Shown here in pieces: positions 1-8,481 of a stretch of 64,000 nucleotides of DNA. Each line of letters opens with the position of its first letter. Within the stretch, counting starts at the first letter, position 1. Location of the stretch: contig JAHDEJ010000007.1 of NCBI GenBank assembly GCA_020628865.1, positions 1-64,000 on the forward strand, given 5' to 3'. Source of the DNA: Acidimicrobiales bacterium (lineage in GTDB: Bacteria; Actinomycetota; Acidimicrobiia; Acidimicrobiales; SHLQ01). Under the pieces are notes generated by a model, which worked only from the letters and a program-made list of their open reading frames with translations, did not search any database and was not told the origin of the DNA. Both the position numbers and the translations under genes were made by a program.

Positions 1-676
1 TTTCGGTGCCCTCGAACAGGCTGGTGACGTTGCCGGCGCCGTCGGTGAACTGCGGCGGTGCCGCAGCGTTCGCGATGGTTCGGGTTTCGACCGTGACCGA
101 GGTGAGGATCTCGCCGGCCGGCGCAGTCCAGGCGCCGGCGCCGTCGAGAACGACACGGCGGGCCTGGAGACCAACGACGGGGATGCCGAGCGTTTCGCAC
201 TCCACGCCGTTGACCGGCACATACGGGTTGGATTGGCGGTCGTCGTCGAACGTGCCGGTGACGGTGCGGATCAGGTTCCCGACGCCGTCGAGCTCGATCT
301 TGGCGAACTCGAAGTAGCGGACGATCACCGAGCCGTCGCCGTTGATGTCGTCGCACATCTCGTGGATGTCGATCTGGAACGCTTCGCCGGTGTCGCATGC
401 CTCGAGGTGGTCGTAGGCGGTGGCGAACGGGGTGCCGTCCGGGTTACGCAGGTCTGCGGAAAGGAACACGCCGGTGTCCTCGTCCCACTGGTAGCCGACG
501 ACCACGTCGGCGACCTTGTTGCCGGCCGCGTCGACCGCGCACCACGTTTGCGGTGCGATCTCACGGTCGTTCGGGAACACGACAGGACCACCACCGCCGC
601 CGCCACCGGCGTTGAGGTCGACGAGGCCGCCGCCGGGCGGGGTAGCGCCGAGGGGTCGACAGTTGCGAACTGGCAT
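1..676 (-). CDS. virion-region protein, partial (runs off the left edge)
   Basis: An open minus-strand frame starts with ATG at 676 and continues without a stop to base 1, giving about 225 residues of an incomplete protein. The ATG overlaps the stop of the upstream gene as TGATG, so translation is probably coupled. A run of glycines lies near residues 25-32. I do not recognise the family. Position two genes after the major capsid gene suggests a head or head-tail connector or tail component; that is inference from synteny only. Confidence 0.75.
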   Translation of the reverse strand, partial: MPVRNCRPLGATPPGGGLVDLNAGGGGGGGPVVFPNDREIAPQTWCAVDAAGNKVADVVVGYQWDEDTGVFLSADLRNPDGTPFATAYDHLEACDTGEAFQIDIHEMCDDINGDGSVIVRYFEFAKIELDGVGNLIRTVTGTFDDDRQSNPYVPVNGVECETLGIPVVGLQARRVVLDGAGAWTAPAGEILTSVTVETRTIANAAAPPQFTDGAGNVTSLFEGTE

Positions 677-1614
677 CAGACTGCTCCTGCTGAGGTCTGG
701 AGGTTCATCAGAACCCCGGCGTGGATGCATGGGTCGCGCCACAGCAGGTACGTCTGGTGGGCGAAGTAGTTGAACCGGTTCTGGAGCCGGTCGAACGCGT
801 CCTTCTTTTGCTGCTCGATGCCGTCGTCGGCGTCAGGCGTCACCGACACCTGGGTGCGGGACCAGAACATCTGGCCAGTGGCGTAGGCCCACTGCTGGAG
901 CGGGTTGCCGGTCGGGACGTTGCCGGGCCCGGAGCCGGGGTAACCGGCGCCGGACACGACGTAGTGGCCGCTGGTGGCTTCGGTCCACCGGCCGTTCTCC
1001 CACAGGAGATGGCCGGCGGCGTGCCAGTCGAACACGACCGATGGGGAGGCGTGAATGATGCCGCGACCGCCGGGCGAGTTCGTCGCGATGTACTGGACGA
1101 GCGATCGGAGCCCGTACGACGTCGATTGGGCGGCGCCGCCATCGATGAGCTCGGGGCCCGGGTCGGTGGCGGGGACGAGCGGGCCCGGCTGGGCGAGCTG
1201 CTGAATGTTGGTGCCCGCTGCGGTGACGTCGTCGGTTTCGTTGCCGGTCCAGTAGACGAACTCGACGGTCTTCGCTGCGGTGATGTCGAGCAGCTTCTGG
1301 GCCTTGGACGGATAGTTGGCGAGCTTCTCTGCGGTCGCCGGGCCCGAGTACGGCTGGTAGACGGTGAACGCGTCGACCTCGATGATGTCGTCGCGGTTCG
1401 GGGAGCAGTCGTCGAGGACCAGGTCGGGTTGGCCGGACTCGCAGAAGTGCGCCTGCGCGAGCGCCGACTGGCAGGCCTCGGGGACGAACTGGCCGCCCAT
1501 CTCCCACGTCGGGTCTTCGGGGTCCTGCTTGAACTCCTGGGCGACGGTCAGGAGCGACGTTTTGCGTGTTCCCGCTGGAGGCGCCTTCAAATTCGGGCTT
1601 AGGCCTACCGGCAT
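676..1614 (-). CDS. probable virion structural protein
   Basis: 312 residues. The ATG at 1614 has a strong Shine-Dalgarno (AAGGAG) 6 nt upstream. No catalytic motif or membrane segment is visible; the protein is rich in Asp, Gln and Trp. It lies directly after the major capsid gene and is coupled (TGATG) to the next gene, the usual place for head-completion or minor capsid proteins. I cannot assign a family. Confidence 0.7.
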   Translation of the reverse strand: MPVGLSPNLKAPPAGTRKTSLLTVAQEFKQDPEDPTWEMGGQFVPEACQSALAQAHFCESGQPDLVLDDCSPNRDDIIEVDAFTVYQPYSGPATAEKLANYPSKAQKLLDITAAKTVEFVYWTGNETDDVTAAGTNIQQLAQPGPLVPATDPGPELIDGGAAQSTSYGLRSLVQYIATNSPGGRGIIHASPSVVFDWHAAGHLLWENGRWTEATSGHYVVSGAGYPGSGPGNVPTGNPLQQWAYATGQMFWSRTQVSVTPDADDGIEQQKKDAFDRLQNRFNYFAHQTYLLWRDPCIHAGVLMNLQTSAGAV

Positions 1615-1677
1615 GTCAGCTCCTTGATGCTCTGGGAGTGGGTCGAGGGGTCAGAAACAAACGGAGCCGGGCGAGGG

Positions 1678-1705
1678 CGGATCGCACATACCACAGTGCG
1701 ACCCG
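1678..1705 (-). other. RNA hairpin between capsid and next gene
   Basis: Inverted repeat CGGATCGCAC / GTGCGACCCG with an 8-nt loop (one mismatch) sits in the 111-bp gap after the capsid stop. No T-run follows, so it may be a processing or partial termination signal that sets capsid over downstream expression rather than a full terminator. Confidence 0.45.
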
Positions 1706-1725
1706 CCACTCACCCGGCAACCGAC

Positions 1726-3579
1726 TTACGGGCAGTTGAACGCTGCGAGGTCGCCAGATCCGGCGCCGTTCGGGCAGGTGGCGACGAGGAGCTTGACGCT
1801 CTCGTATCCGACCTTGCAGACCTTGGTCCACTGCTCTGCGAACAGGTGGAGGTCGTTGCGCACGTTCAGCACCGAATCTCGGACGAGGCCAAGGTCGAGG
1901 CTTCCGCCGTCGAGACGGATGAAGGTGCCCGGGGCGAACAGGTAGCCGGCCACCTCGGTGGGCAGCGCGTTGAGCGCCCCAGCTGCCTGCGGGCCGAAGA
2001 TGCCATCGACCGCAGCGTTGCCCGGTGCGGTGCCGCCGCCCTGGGCCTGGGTGGCCGAGGTCGGGAGATGGTACGTGAACACGATGTTCACGTGGATCTT
2101 CGAGAGCGCCTCACGCAGCGCACCGTGCGGATCGCGACCGAAGCTCATGCGACCGTCGTTGAACGCGTCGGTGAGCGACAGGTACTGGACGATGTCGTTC
2201 ACCATGAAGGTGAGCGGCGCGTCCATCGACATCCGGTGGCGCTTGCGGTAGCCGTACGCGGCGGCGTTGATCCGCGAGTACAGGTCCCGGTTGGCGCCGT
2301 AGACGGCACCAGGGTTGGTGACGGCGGTCGACTCGGCGTCGATGTCGTCGAGATACATGATCTCCTTGGCCTCGGTGAAGGCCACGCCGAGCTGGTAGAT
2401 CGCTTCGGCGGTGAACGACTTGAACGCACGGAACGTCAGGTTGTTGAACTGCAGGATCCGCGAAACGGAGCTGACGCAGCACTCACGCAGCGCCGGACAG
2501 ATGACCGACACGACGGACTTGTTGACGTACGGGTCGACGGCTTCGTCGGCGCAGGTCTTGATCGAGATGCCCTGGCTGAGGTACGCCCAGTCCGGGGGTG
2601 CCACGAACCGGATCGACGCCTGCGGGGCGGCGACTCGAGGAAGGTTCTGCTCGACTGGCCGCTGCGCGCGGGACAGACGGAAGAACCCGTAGTCGACCTT
2701 GGTCGGCATGCACGGGGCACCGGATGCGATCATGCCGTTGGAGCCCATGTGGGCTTCGGTGGCTTCTCGGGTGATCTCGGTGAGCGTGGTGAAATTCTCG
2801 AACTGGTCCTGGCCGAGGCTCGGGATGTTCGAGTCGTCGATCGAGGACGACACGAGGCTGATCGAATCCTCCGAAGAACGAATCTTCGACAGGTTCCAGT
2901 GGGCCTCGGAGGCGCCCTTGGCGAGGTCCTCGAAGGTGACGTGCTGGCCGGTGTCGACACCGGGCAGATGCTTGGTGGCGAGCATCGGCGACTCGTTGGT
3001 GCCGGCCGGGCCACCGGCGGGCTTCACCGAACGATCGGCGGGAGCCTGATTCTGCATGCCGGCGGCACGCTGCGACGCCGTCCGGTTCTCCTGCAGGGTC
3101 GTCTCGGGGACGTCGGTGCCGTCGTTGATCGAGTCGGCGAGCTGGTCGACGGCGTCGTTGTCGGCCTTGTCCATCGACAGGGCCGCTTCGTCGTCGGACG
3201 CGTCGGAGGCGCTGGCGGCGTCGTCCTCGTCGTCGTTGCCGTCGGCGTCGTCGCTGGAGCTGTCGTCGGCGTCGTCGCCGTCCTCGTCTTCGCTGTCGTC
3301 GGCGAGGGTGTCCTGCGGGGTGTCGGTGGTGGCCTGGAGCGCACCCTGGATGCGGGCCTTGCGCTCGTCGTTGGCGGCGGCGGCTGCGGCACGCTCGCCG
3401 ATCTCGGCCTCGAGCGCTTCGATCTGGCCGGCGTAGGCCTCGAGCTGGTCGAGGTCCTCGTCGTTGTCGACGGAGAGCTCGCCGGCGAGGTCACGGATCT
3501 GGTCTCGCCATGACGCCAATGCGGCGTCCTGAATGGCGGAGAAATCGGTGGGGAACTGCTCGGGAAGTGGGAACTTCAT
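1726..3579 (-). CDS. HK97-like major capsid protein with long acidic N-terminal delta/scaffold region
   Basis: 617 residues. Start ATG at 3579 is preceded by AAAGGACC. The first ~60 residues are helical, followed by a highly acidic Asp/Ser/Glu tract (about residues 90-140) and then a ~430-residue folded part. This matches the delta-domain plus capsid-fold architecture of HK97-type capsid proteins, whose N-terminus acts as scaffold and is removed by the prohead protease encoded just upstream (5671-8481). Assignment rests on gene order (portal, MuF/protease, capsid), length and this architecture. Promoter 3692-3720 lies about 110 bp upstream, separated by an untranslated leader containing a GCACAC/GTGTGC hairpin. 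Confidence 0.75.
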   Translation of the reverse strand: MKFPLPEQFPTDFSAIQDAALASWRDQIRDLAGELSVDNDEDLDQLEAYAGQIEALEAEIGERAAAAAANDERKARIQGALQATTDTPQDTLADDSEDEDGDDADDSSSDDADGNDDEDDAASASDASDDEAALSMDKADNDAVDQLADSINDGTDVPETTLQENRTASQRAAGMQNQAPADRSVKPAGGPAGTNESPMLATKHLPGVDTGQHVTFEDLAKGASEAHWNLSKIRSSEDSISLVSSSIDDSNIPSLGQDQFENFTTLTEITREATEAHMGSNGMIASGAPCMPTKVDYGFFRLSRAQRPVEQNLPRVAAPQASIRFVAPPDWAYLSQGISIKTCADEAVDPYVNKSVVSVICPALRECCVSSVSRILQFNNLTFRAFKSFTAEAIYQLGVAFTEAKEIMYLDDIDAESTAVTNPGAVYGANRDLYSRINAAAYGYRKRHRMSMDAPLTFMVNDIVQYLSLTDAFNDGRMSFGRDPHGALREALSKIHVNIVFTYHLPTSATQAQGGGTAPGNAAVDGIFGPQAAGALNALPTEVAGYLFAPGTFIRLDGGSLDLGLVRDSVLNVRNDLHLFAEQWTKVCKVGYESVKLLVATCPNGAGSGDLAAFNCP

Positions 3580-3691
3580 TGCTGGGGTCCTTTGCGGAAA
3601 CAGGCACACGGGTCGTGTGCGGTGACGTGTTTTCCGCGGACCGGGCTCCACCCAGCTCACTTCCGGTCGGCTATACCTCCCGGCCCGAATC

Positions 3692-3720
3692 ACAATAGCG
3701 ACGTCGTATCGTCGATGTGG
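3692..3720 (-). promoter_or_regulatory. TGATACG-box promoter (variant) for capsid operon
   Basis: The minus strand reads CGATACG, then 7 nt, then -10 TATTGT, the same GATACG-to-(-10) spacing as the other copies. The -35 is poor. There is no start codon at +1; the mRNA would have a ~105-nt leader with an SD, unlike the leaderless copies. Confidence 0.5.
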
Positions 3721-3723
3721 TTT

Positions 3724-4365
3724 CTACAACGGCAGCTGCTCGGGGGAGACCCGAAGCCGATGGAACGACAGCAGCTGGGACACGTTGTTCCGTGGGTTCA
3801 GCTGGCGGCGTCCGGCCGGCTGGGGGATCGGCCGGGCCATCAGATACCAGGGCGCCCGATATTCGAAGTCGCCGAGCGCAGCGACGGTGTCGATCACGTA
3901 GCGGGCCTGATCGATGTAGGTCGACCCGTTGATCATGTTTTGGCACTTGACGTGCAACCATCCGCCGGCGGCCACACACTTCGACGCGCCGACCGTGCCG
4001 TTGCCGATCAGGTCGAGAATGTCGTCTTTGGTGCGGGCCACGTCGATGCCGTACTGGTGACCCATCTTCGTGTCCGGCCGGCCATGCATCCGATACGGCG
4101 GATCCCACACGACCGCGTCAAAGCTCTGATGCCATTCGAACGGCGGGTTGCGGGCGTCGTGATGATGGTCACCCTTGTCGGGGTTCAGGTCGTTGGCGAC
4201 GAGACTGTCGGGCCGGAACTCGGTCCAGAACTTGCCGAGCCCATACGAAAGGTCGAGGACGCGCCCATCGAGCCACCCCAGGCGGGCGACCTCGGCGATG
4301 AGCTCGGCGTTGTTCTTCCAGCCGCCGGCGGCGAGCACTTCGCCGGGCCCGGTCGTCGAGCTCAC
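3724..4365 (-). CDS. phage DNA methyltransferase (DPPY type)
   Basis: 213 residues. Motif IV is clear (VVWDPPYRMHG, about residues 85-95), typical of N6-adenine or N4-cytosine amino-methyltransferases. VLDLSYGLGKFW (about residues 36-47) is a likely SAM-binding motif I variant. GTG start at 4365 overlaps the upstream stop by GTGA. Small phage methyltransferases of this type usually lack their own target-recognition domain and protect phage DNA from host restriction. The target base cannot be read from sequence. Confidence 0.8.
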   Translation of the reverse strand: MSSTTGPGEVLAAGGWKNNAELIAEVARLGWLDGRVLDLSYGLGKFWTEFRPDSLVANDLNPDKGDHHHDARNPPFEWHQSFDAVVWDPPYRMHGRPDTKMGHQYGIDVARTKDDILDLIGNGTVGASKCVAAGGWLHVKCQNMINGSTYIDQARYVIDTVAALGDFEYRAPWYLMARPIPQPAGRRQLNPRNNVSQLLSFHRLRVSPEQLPL

Positions 4366-4901
4366 TCAGCTGCCTCGGCTGCGGCGGCGATCGCCGTGTC
4401 GAATCCGCCGTCGCCGATGTCGTCGACGTCGAACCAGATGACGTCGCAGGTGCCGCCCTCGATCGACCAGTTCACGGTCGAGAACGGGGCGGTGAGGAAC
4501 GGCCGATACCCGTAGTCGTATGACGTGGGGAACTCGATGCCCTCCGAGCGGGCCCGGTTGACCGCCCCGCGCACGGCGTTCAGGTTGGACAGGTCGACGC
4601 CGTGCATTCGTTCGATGGCGAGCTCCATCCGCCAGAACCGGCCGATGACGGTTTCGCCGAGATCGATGTCGATCGAGAGGAACTGCGACCACACGAACCG
4701 GTCGACGTCGAACTCGACGGCGAGGATGGCGGCCGGGTCGCACCCGAACTTTCGGCTGATCAGCGTGTCGTCGTACTGGCCGTGGGGCCGATCGACGAGC
4801 ACGGTGTGCCGGGCGAACTGGCCCTGGACGGTTTCGACGTCACCGTCGATCGGCGTCCGGTTCGGTTTCGGGGTGAGCTCTACGGCTCCGGAGAGTTCCA
4901 T
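4362..4901 (-). CDS. unknown phage protein
   Basis: 179 residues, start ATG 4901 with AAAGG 9 nt upstream. Acidic, Trp/Tyr-containing, no recognisable motif. It lies between a basic small protein and the methyltransferase and overlaps the latter by 4 nt, so the three probably form one operon. Confidence 0.65.
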   Translation of the reverse strand: MELSGAVELTPKPNRTPIDGDVETVQGQFARHTVLVDRPHGQYDDTLISRKFGCDPAAILAVEFDVDRFVWSQFLSIDIDLGETVIGRFWRMELAIERMHGVDLSNLNAVRGAVNRARSEGIEFPTSYDYGYRPFLTAPFSTVNWSIEGGTCDVIWFDVDDIGDGGFDTAIAAAAEAAE

Positions 4902-4912
4902 CGGGGGGCCTT

Positions 4913-5335
4913 TCAGCGTCGGATCGAGTTGAGGTCGCCGGCGGTGGCCCGCCACAGGTTCTTGCCGGGCCGGGTGGCCCGCTTCTTGCCTCGAGCGATG
5001 TGCGAGTGCGTCTCGTAGCGCTGCGCGGAGGCGTACAGGTCGTCGATGAGGTGCCAGACCTTCTTGGCGCCGGCGTCGACGCGGGCGTAGTCCCACACGT
5101 ACTGGTAGAAGGCGGTGGTGGCTTCGTCCAGATCGGGCCTACGCCTCCATGCGGCGATGACGTCGTGGGCGTGGGAGGTGGGGAGCGACAGGAGCGCAGC
5201 GATCGTGAGCTGGATCCACGTGTCCAGGTCGGGTCGTGGCGCCGCCGCCTTCTTCGCCTTCGACTTGCGGCCCTTCCGTGCGGGCTTGTCGTCTTCGGAT
5301 TCGGGGAGGTCTTCCCCCCACACAACACCAGTCAC
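4913..5335 (-). CDS. unknown small protein with leaderless GTG start
   Basis: 140 residues. An N-terminal acidic stretch is followed by a Lys/Arg/Ala-rich segment (KGRKSKAKK) and a helical remainder. The GTG at 5335 lies exactly 7 nt after the -10 TATGAT of promoter 5343-5371, so I prefer this leaderless start over upstream ATGs that overlap the -10. Function unknown. Confidence 0.65.
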   Translation of the reverse strand: MTGVVWGEDLPESEDDKPARKGRKSKAKKAAAPRPDLDTWIQLTIAALLSLPTSHAHDVIAAWRRRPDLDEATTAFYQYVWDYARVDAGAKKVWHLIDDLYASAQRYETHSHIARGKKRATRPGKNLWRATAGDLNSIRR

Positions 5336-5342
5336 GGCGATC

Positions 5343-5371
5343 ATCATACGTAAGTCGTATCACAATGGGTG
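5343..5371 (-). promoter_or_regulatory. TGATACG-box promoter with leaderless GTG
   Basis: TGATACG and -10 TATGAT are 7 nt apart on the minus strand; a TTGTG precedes the box. GTG starts 7 nt after the -10. The -35 hexamer is weak. Confidence 0.65.
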
Positions 5372-5386
5372 AAGCCGGGACGCGAA

Positions 5387-5416
5387 ACGGGGCGCCTCCC
5401 GAAGGTGGCGCCCCGT
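5387..5416 (-). terminator. intrinsic terminator after protease/small membrane gene
   Basis: Near-perfect stem ACGGGGCGCC/GGCGCCCCGT followed by TTTC on the minus strand, 4 bp after the stop of the 40-residue gene. It closes the portal-protease transcript and insulates it from promoter 5343-5371. Confidence 0.8.
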
Positions 5417-5419
5417 TCC

Positions 5420-5542
5420 TCAGATTGCTTCGATCACTGCTGCGATTCCTGCAGTGAGCGCCCCGAGGGCCGCTGCTGCTTTGATTCCCAGCCCAACCCA
5501 CCGTTCCCGGCGGGTCGGAACCGAATCTTCATCCGTGTTCAT
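5420..5542 (-). CDS. 40-residue single-pass membrane protein
   Basis: Short frame with one hydrophobic Ala/Gly/Ile-rich segment (about residues 17-38) after a charged N-terminus. A very strong SD (GGGAGGTGAG) precedes ATG 5542, but it is buried in a hairpin (5547-5574). It is the last gene of the portal/MuF-protease transcript, directly before a terminator. Unknown role; it is too small and too early in the structural module to call a holin. Confidence 0.6.
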   Translation of the reverse strand: MNTDEDSVPTRRERWVGLGIKAAAALGALTAGIAAVIEAI

Positions 5543-5546
5543 TTCT

Positions 5547-5574
5547 CACCTCCCTGGGGTGACCCAAGGAGGTG
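5547..5574 (-). promoter_or_regulatory. hairpin sequestering the SD of the 40-residue gene
   Basis: CACCTCC pairs with GGAGGTG, and inner TGGGT pairs with ACCCA, placing the SD in the 3' arm of the stem. Translation would need melting of this stem, for example by ribosomes or a trans factor. Confidence 0.55.
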
Positions 5575-5670
5575 CACTCTTGAAAGTGAAAGGTGCCTGC
5601 TATACGACGCCTTAGGGGATCTTCCCCATGGAGCTACTCTCGCGGAGTAGTCGACGGTTGTCCACCGCCG

Positions 5671-8481
5671 TTACCGCACGGCGAGCTTCTCTTTCACTTC
5701 GGCCCGGCGCCGCTCGATCTCACGGATCTCGAGCTTCTGCAGGCGGGCGGAGAACTCGGCGATGAGCGTCTCGGTTTCGGACAGGACCGGCGACCCGGTG
5801 GGGGATCCGGTCATCGCAGCGATCTCGCCTTGATCGTTGAACGACACCTTGCAGCGGGGGCGACGCTTCGCCGGCGCACCCGACGCGGCGAGCCCGAGGT
5901 TGAACCCCGACATGTTGACCGCGAGCATCGCGACGCACTCGAGGTTGTCGCCGAACGGCAGCGACGCCATTGGCCGCCAGTCCGGGGAGATGTCGCAGCC
6001 ACGCAGGCGCGCTGCGTCGATCTCGGTCGTACCGGGCGCCATGATGCCGGCGACCTCGATGCCGTGCTCGGTGTCGTAGAACCGGGCGAACGCCAGCAGG
6101 TTGCCGGTGTTCGCGTAGGCGGCGGCGACGTCTTCGGGCGGGATCCGCTTCTCGGTCGACACGTGATCCATGTCGCCGAACACTCGGCCGACCTCGACCT
6201 CGGAACCGTCCGAGCAGATCATGGTGCCCGGCTTGTGCAACATGTCGTAGTTGGTCTTCGAGCGGGGCGGATGGATCTCGGCGCCCGAGAACGACAGGTG
6301 CACGGCATCCCACGTGGTGATCAGACCGGACAGCACGCCGTCGGCGTCGACCCGGAACGGATCGGTCGTGTTCTTGCACCGGAACACCGCTGGATCCGGC
6401 TTGAGCGCGAAGACCGAGGTGGCGCGGCCACCGGAAGCGACGAGGGGTTGGCCGTCGTCGCCGGCCGGGATCGTCCAGCCGCTGTTGTCGGCGAGCGCCA
6501 CGAGCGGCATCCCGAAGCGGGCGGTCAGGTTCGAGCGGAGCGCACCGGCCGCGGCGAGCGCTTCGTCGCCGGCGTTGAGCTCCACGTAGGCGCCCTCGAA
6601 CGCCGGGAACGGCGTGATCGTCGCCCCCATGATGCGGGCCTTGGTGATGATGAAGAGGTCCTCTTCGAAGTCGTACACGTACTCGAGCGCGGAGAGGTCG
6701 ACCGAGATGCCGCGCAGCGTCTTCTCGGAGATCATCCGCTTGGCTTCCTGGCCGGCTTCACCGGAGTCCCAGTAGCCGTAGGACCAGATCGACCCATCAG
6801 TGCGCGGCTCCATGCGGGCCATGTGACCGGCCGGCGTGGAGCCGTAGTGGGCGCCGAGGTTCTCCTTGGAGAACATGAGCGTGAGCGGTAGGTCTCGCCA
6901 GTCGAGCGCATTGTCGGCGATGTAGCGGCCATCGCCGGTGGCGATGCCTTCGAACACGACGGGCCCGGACCATTCGAAGTCGTCGCGCATTTCGCCGTCG
7001 GCCCGGTCCTTGATCGCGGCGAGCTCGCCCAGGCCGGGCAGCGTCAGCAGGTTGTCGGCCATGCCGGACTTGTTCGTCGACTTGTGCGGTGCGGGCGTGT
7101 CGCTGTCGACATCGACGGCATCGTCGACGTCGTCGGCCGCATCGTCGTCGTAGCTGTCCTTCTTCTTCGCCTTGGACTTCTTCTTCTTCGATCCGAGCTC
7201 GTCCCCCTCCTCGACCTCCTCGTCGACGTCGTCGGTGTCGAACACTTTGACGACTCGCGACGTCTGGTTCGATTCGGTGGTCGACACCTCGAGGGAATCA
7301 ATGCTGAACACGAGCGAGTCGCCCGCGGCGAGCGTGATCGGCTCGTCGAGCGCGAACGTGCGCCCTGCGGCGACGACCTGGTGCAACAGGCCGGGCGTGG
7401 AGGCGGCGGCTTCGCCCGTGAACTCCGCGGGCTTGGTTGGGGTGGTTGCCATTTCTGGCTCCTTTCCGGCCCGCAGGCCGAGCTGAGAGGGGGAGTCGCA
7501 CAGGACGAGATCGAAGGCGCCGAGCTGGGCTGCGGCTTCGGGGGAGATCACCTCGACCCACCGCTCGCGGAACAGCTCCTGGCTGTTGCGCTGGGACAGC
7601 GACGTGTTGTTCGTGAGGCCGCTGCGTTCGGAGCGGCGCAGTGGCGACACGGCGCATCGGCAGTTGATGCGCAGATGCACCGACAGGTTCGTGGCGCCCG
7701 GGTAGGCGGCTTTCTCACCGCCGACGTCGAACAGTTCGCCGTCGGCGGGGACGATGACCTGACCGTTGGGCGGGTTGGCCTGATGGTCGGGGCGGGTCCG
7801 GTCGTCGGAGCGGGCCAACCACTTGACCTGCACGCCTTCGGCGAGCTCGTACATGGCCATCGAGCCGCCGTTGCGAGCGGCGACGAGTTCGGTTTGGGCG
7901 ACCGCCCGGGCGGCGGTGAAGTCGTCGCGGAACGGGCCGGATTCGGCGATGCGCTCGGCCGTGTGCTCGACGGACAGGCCGTTGCGCAGCCCGGCCTCGA
8001 TCGAGCGCATCACGTGGGCCCGGATCGCTCCGGAATAGGCGTCGATCGTCGCGATGTGGCGGGCGGACGCTTCGACGACGAACGGGTTCGTGACCTGGGT
8101 GAGCCCGACGGCGATGCCGGCGTTCTTCGCCGCCTCCTCGACGACGAGCGTGATCGCCGGGGCGAGGTCTTCGTCGACGGCTTTGGCCCAGGCGTCGTCG
8201 TCGAACATCTCTTCGGCCGGCATGTTCCCGCCGAGGAACTGGCCGGTTTCACCGGACGCGGTGATGCCCGAGCCGATCGCCCGGGCGTTGAACGCCTCGA
8301 GGGCGTGGTCTCGTTGGTGTCGCAGCGCCGCGACGAACTCGTCGGCGAAGGCCTGCTCGGCGTCGCCGAGATCCTCGAGCGCGAACGCCATGCCACGGTC
8401 GAGCGCCACCAGGGCGGCATCGAACGCGGTGACGTCATCGGGGTAGTCGAGGACCCCGAGCGTGTGCAGGCAGACGCCCAT
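5671..8481 (-). CDS. MuF-like head morphogenesis protein fused to prohead protease
   Basis: 936 residues in one frame. Residues ~1-320 are MuF-like: helical bundle, then a Cys/His-containing minor head domain with DDRTRPDHQANPPNG and HLRINCRC. A middle Lys- and Asp-rich linker (about residues 430-500) follows. The C-terminal ~430 residues resemble a phage prohead protease with a large extension (phrases such as RGISVDLSALEY and MGATITPFPAFEGAYVEL are typical of U35-type proteases). ATG 8481 overlaps the portal stop (TGATG). An in-frame internal start at 7452 with a perfect SD probably also yields the protease alone. The MuF part would sit on the portal; the protease would cleave the capsid delta domain. 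Confidence 0.75.
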   Translation of the reverse strand: MGVCLHTLGVLDYPDDVTAFDAALVALDRGMAFALEDLGDAEQAFADEFVAALRHQRDHALEAFNARAIGSGITASGETGQFLGGNMPAEEMFDDDAWAKAVDEDLAPAITLVVEEAAKNAGIAVGLTQVTNPFVVEASARHIATIDAYSGAIRAHVMRSIEAGLRNGLSVEHTAERIAESGPFRDDFTAARAVAQTELVAARNGGSMAMYELAEGVQVKWLARSDDRTRPDHQANPPNGQVIVPADGELFDVGGEKAAYPGATNLSVHLRINCRCAVSPLRRSERSGLTNNTSLSQRNSQELFRERWVEVISPEAAAQLGAFDLVLCDSPSQLGLRAGKEPEMATTPTKPAEFTGEAAASTPGLLHQVVAAGRTFALDEPITLAAGDSLVFSIDSLEVSTTESNQTSRVVKVFDTDDVDEEVEEGDELGSKKKKSKAKKKDSYDDDAADDVDDAVDVDSDTPAPHKSTNKSGMADNLLTLPGLGELAAIKDRADGEMRDDFEWSGPVVFEGIATGDGRYIADNALDWRDLPLTLMFSKENLGAHYGSTPAGHMARMEPRTDGSIWSYGYWDSGEAGQEAKRMISEKTLRGISVDLSALEYVYDFEEDLFIITKARIMGATITPFPAFEGAYVELNAGDEALAAAGALRSNLTARFGMPLVALADNSGWTIPAGDDGQPLVASGGRATSVFALKPDPAVFRCKNTTDPFRVDADGVLSGLITTWDAVHLSFSGAEIHPPRSKTNYDMLHKPGTMICSDGSEVEVGRVFGDMDHVSTEKRIPPEDVAAAYANTGNLLAFARFYDTEHGIEVAGIMAPGTTEIDAARLRGCDISPDWRPMASLPFGDNLECVAMLAVNMSGFNLGLAASGAPAKRRPRCKVSFNDQGEIAAMTGSPTGSPVLSETETLIAEFSARLQKLEIREIERRRAEVKEKLAVR
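7459..7465 (-). promoter_or_regulatory. internal RBS for a protease-only product (start 7452)
   Basis: AAAGGAG lies 6 nt before an in-frame ATG at 7452 inside the 936-residue frame. The downstream 593 residues would form a separate protein. The SD is stronger than that of the full-length start. Confidence 0.65.

Noticed and set aside
1624-3513. Long plus-strand frame opposite the capsid gene
   Set aside because: Antisense shadow caused by high GC; low-complexity Arg/Val/Gly composition, no start signal.
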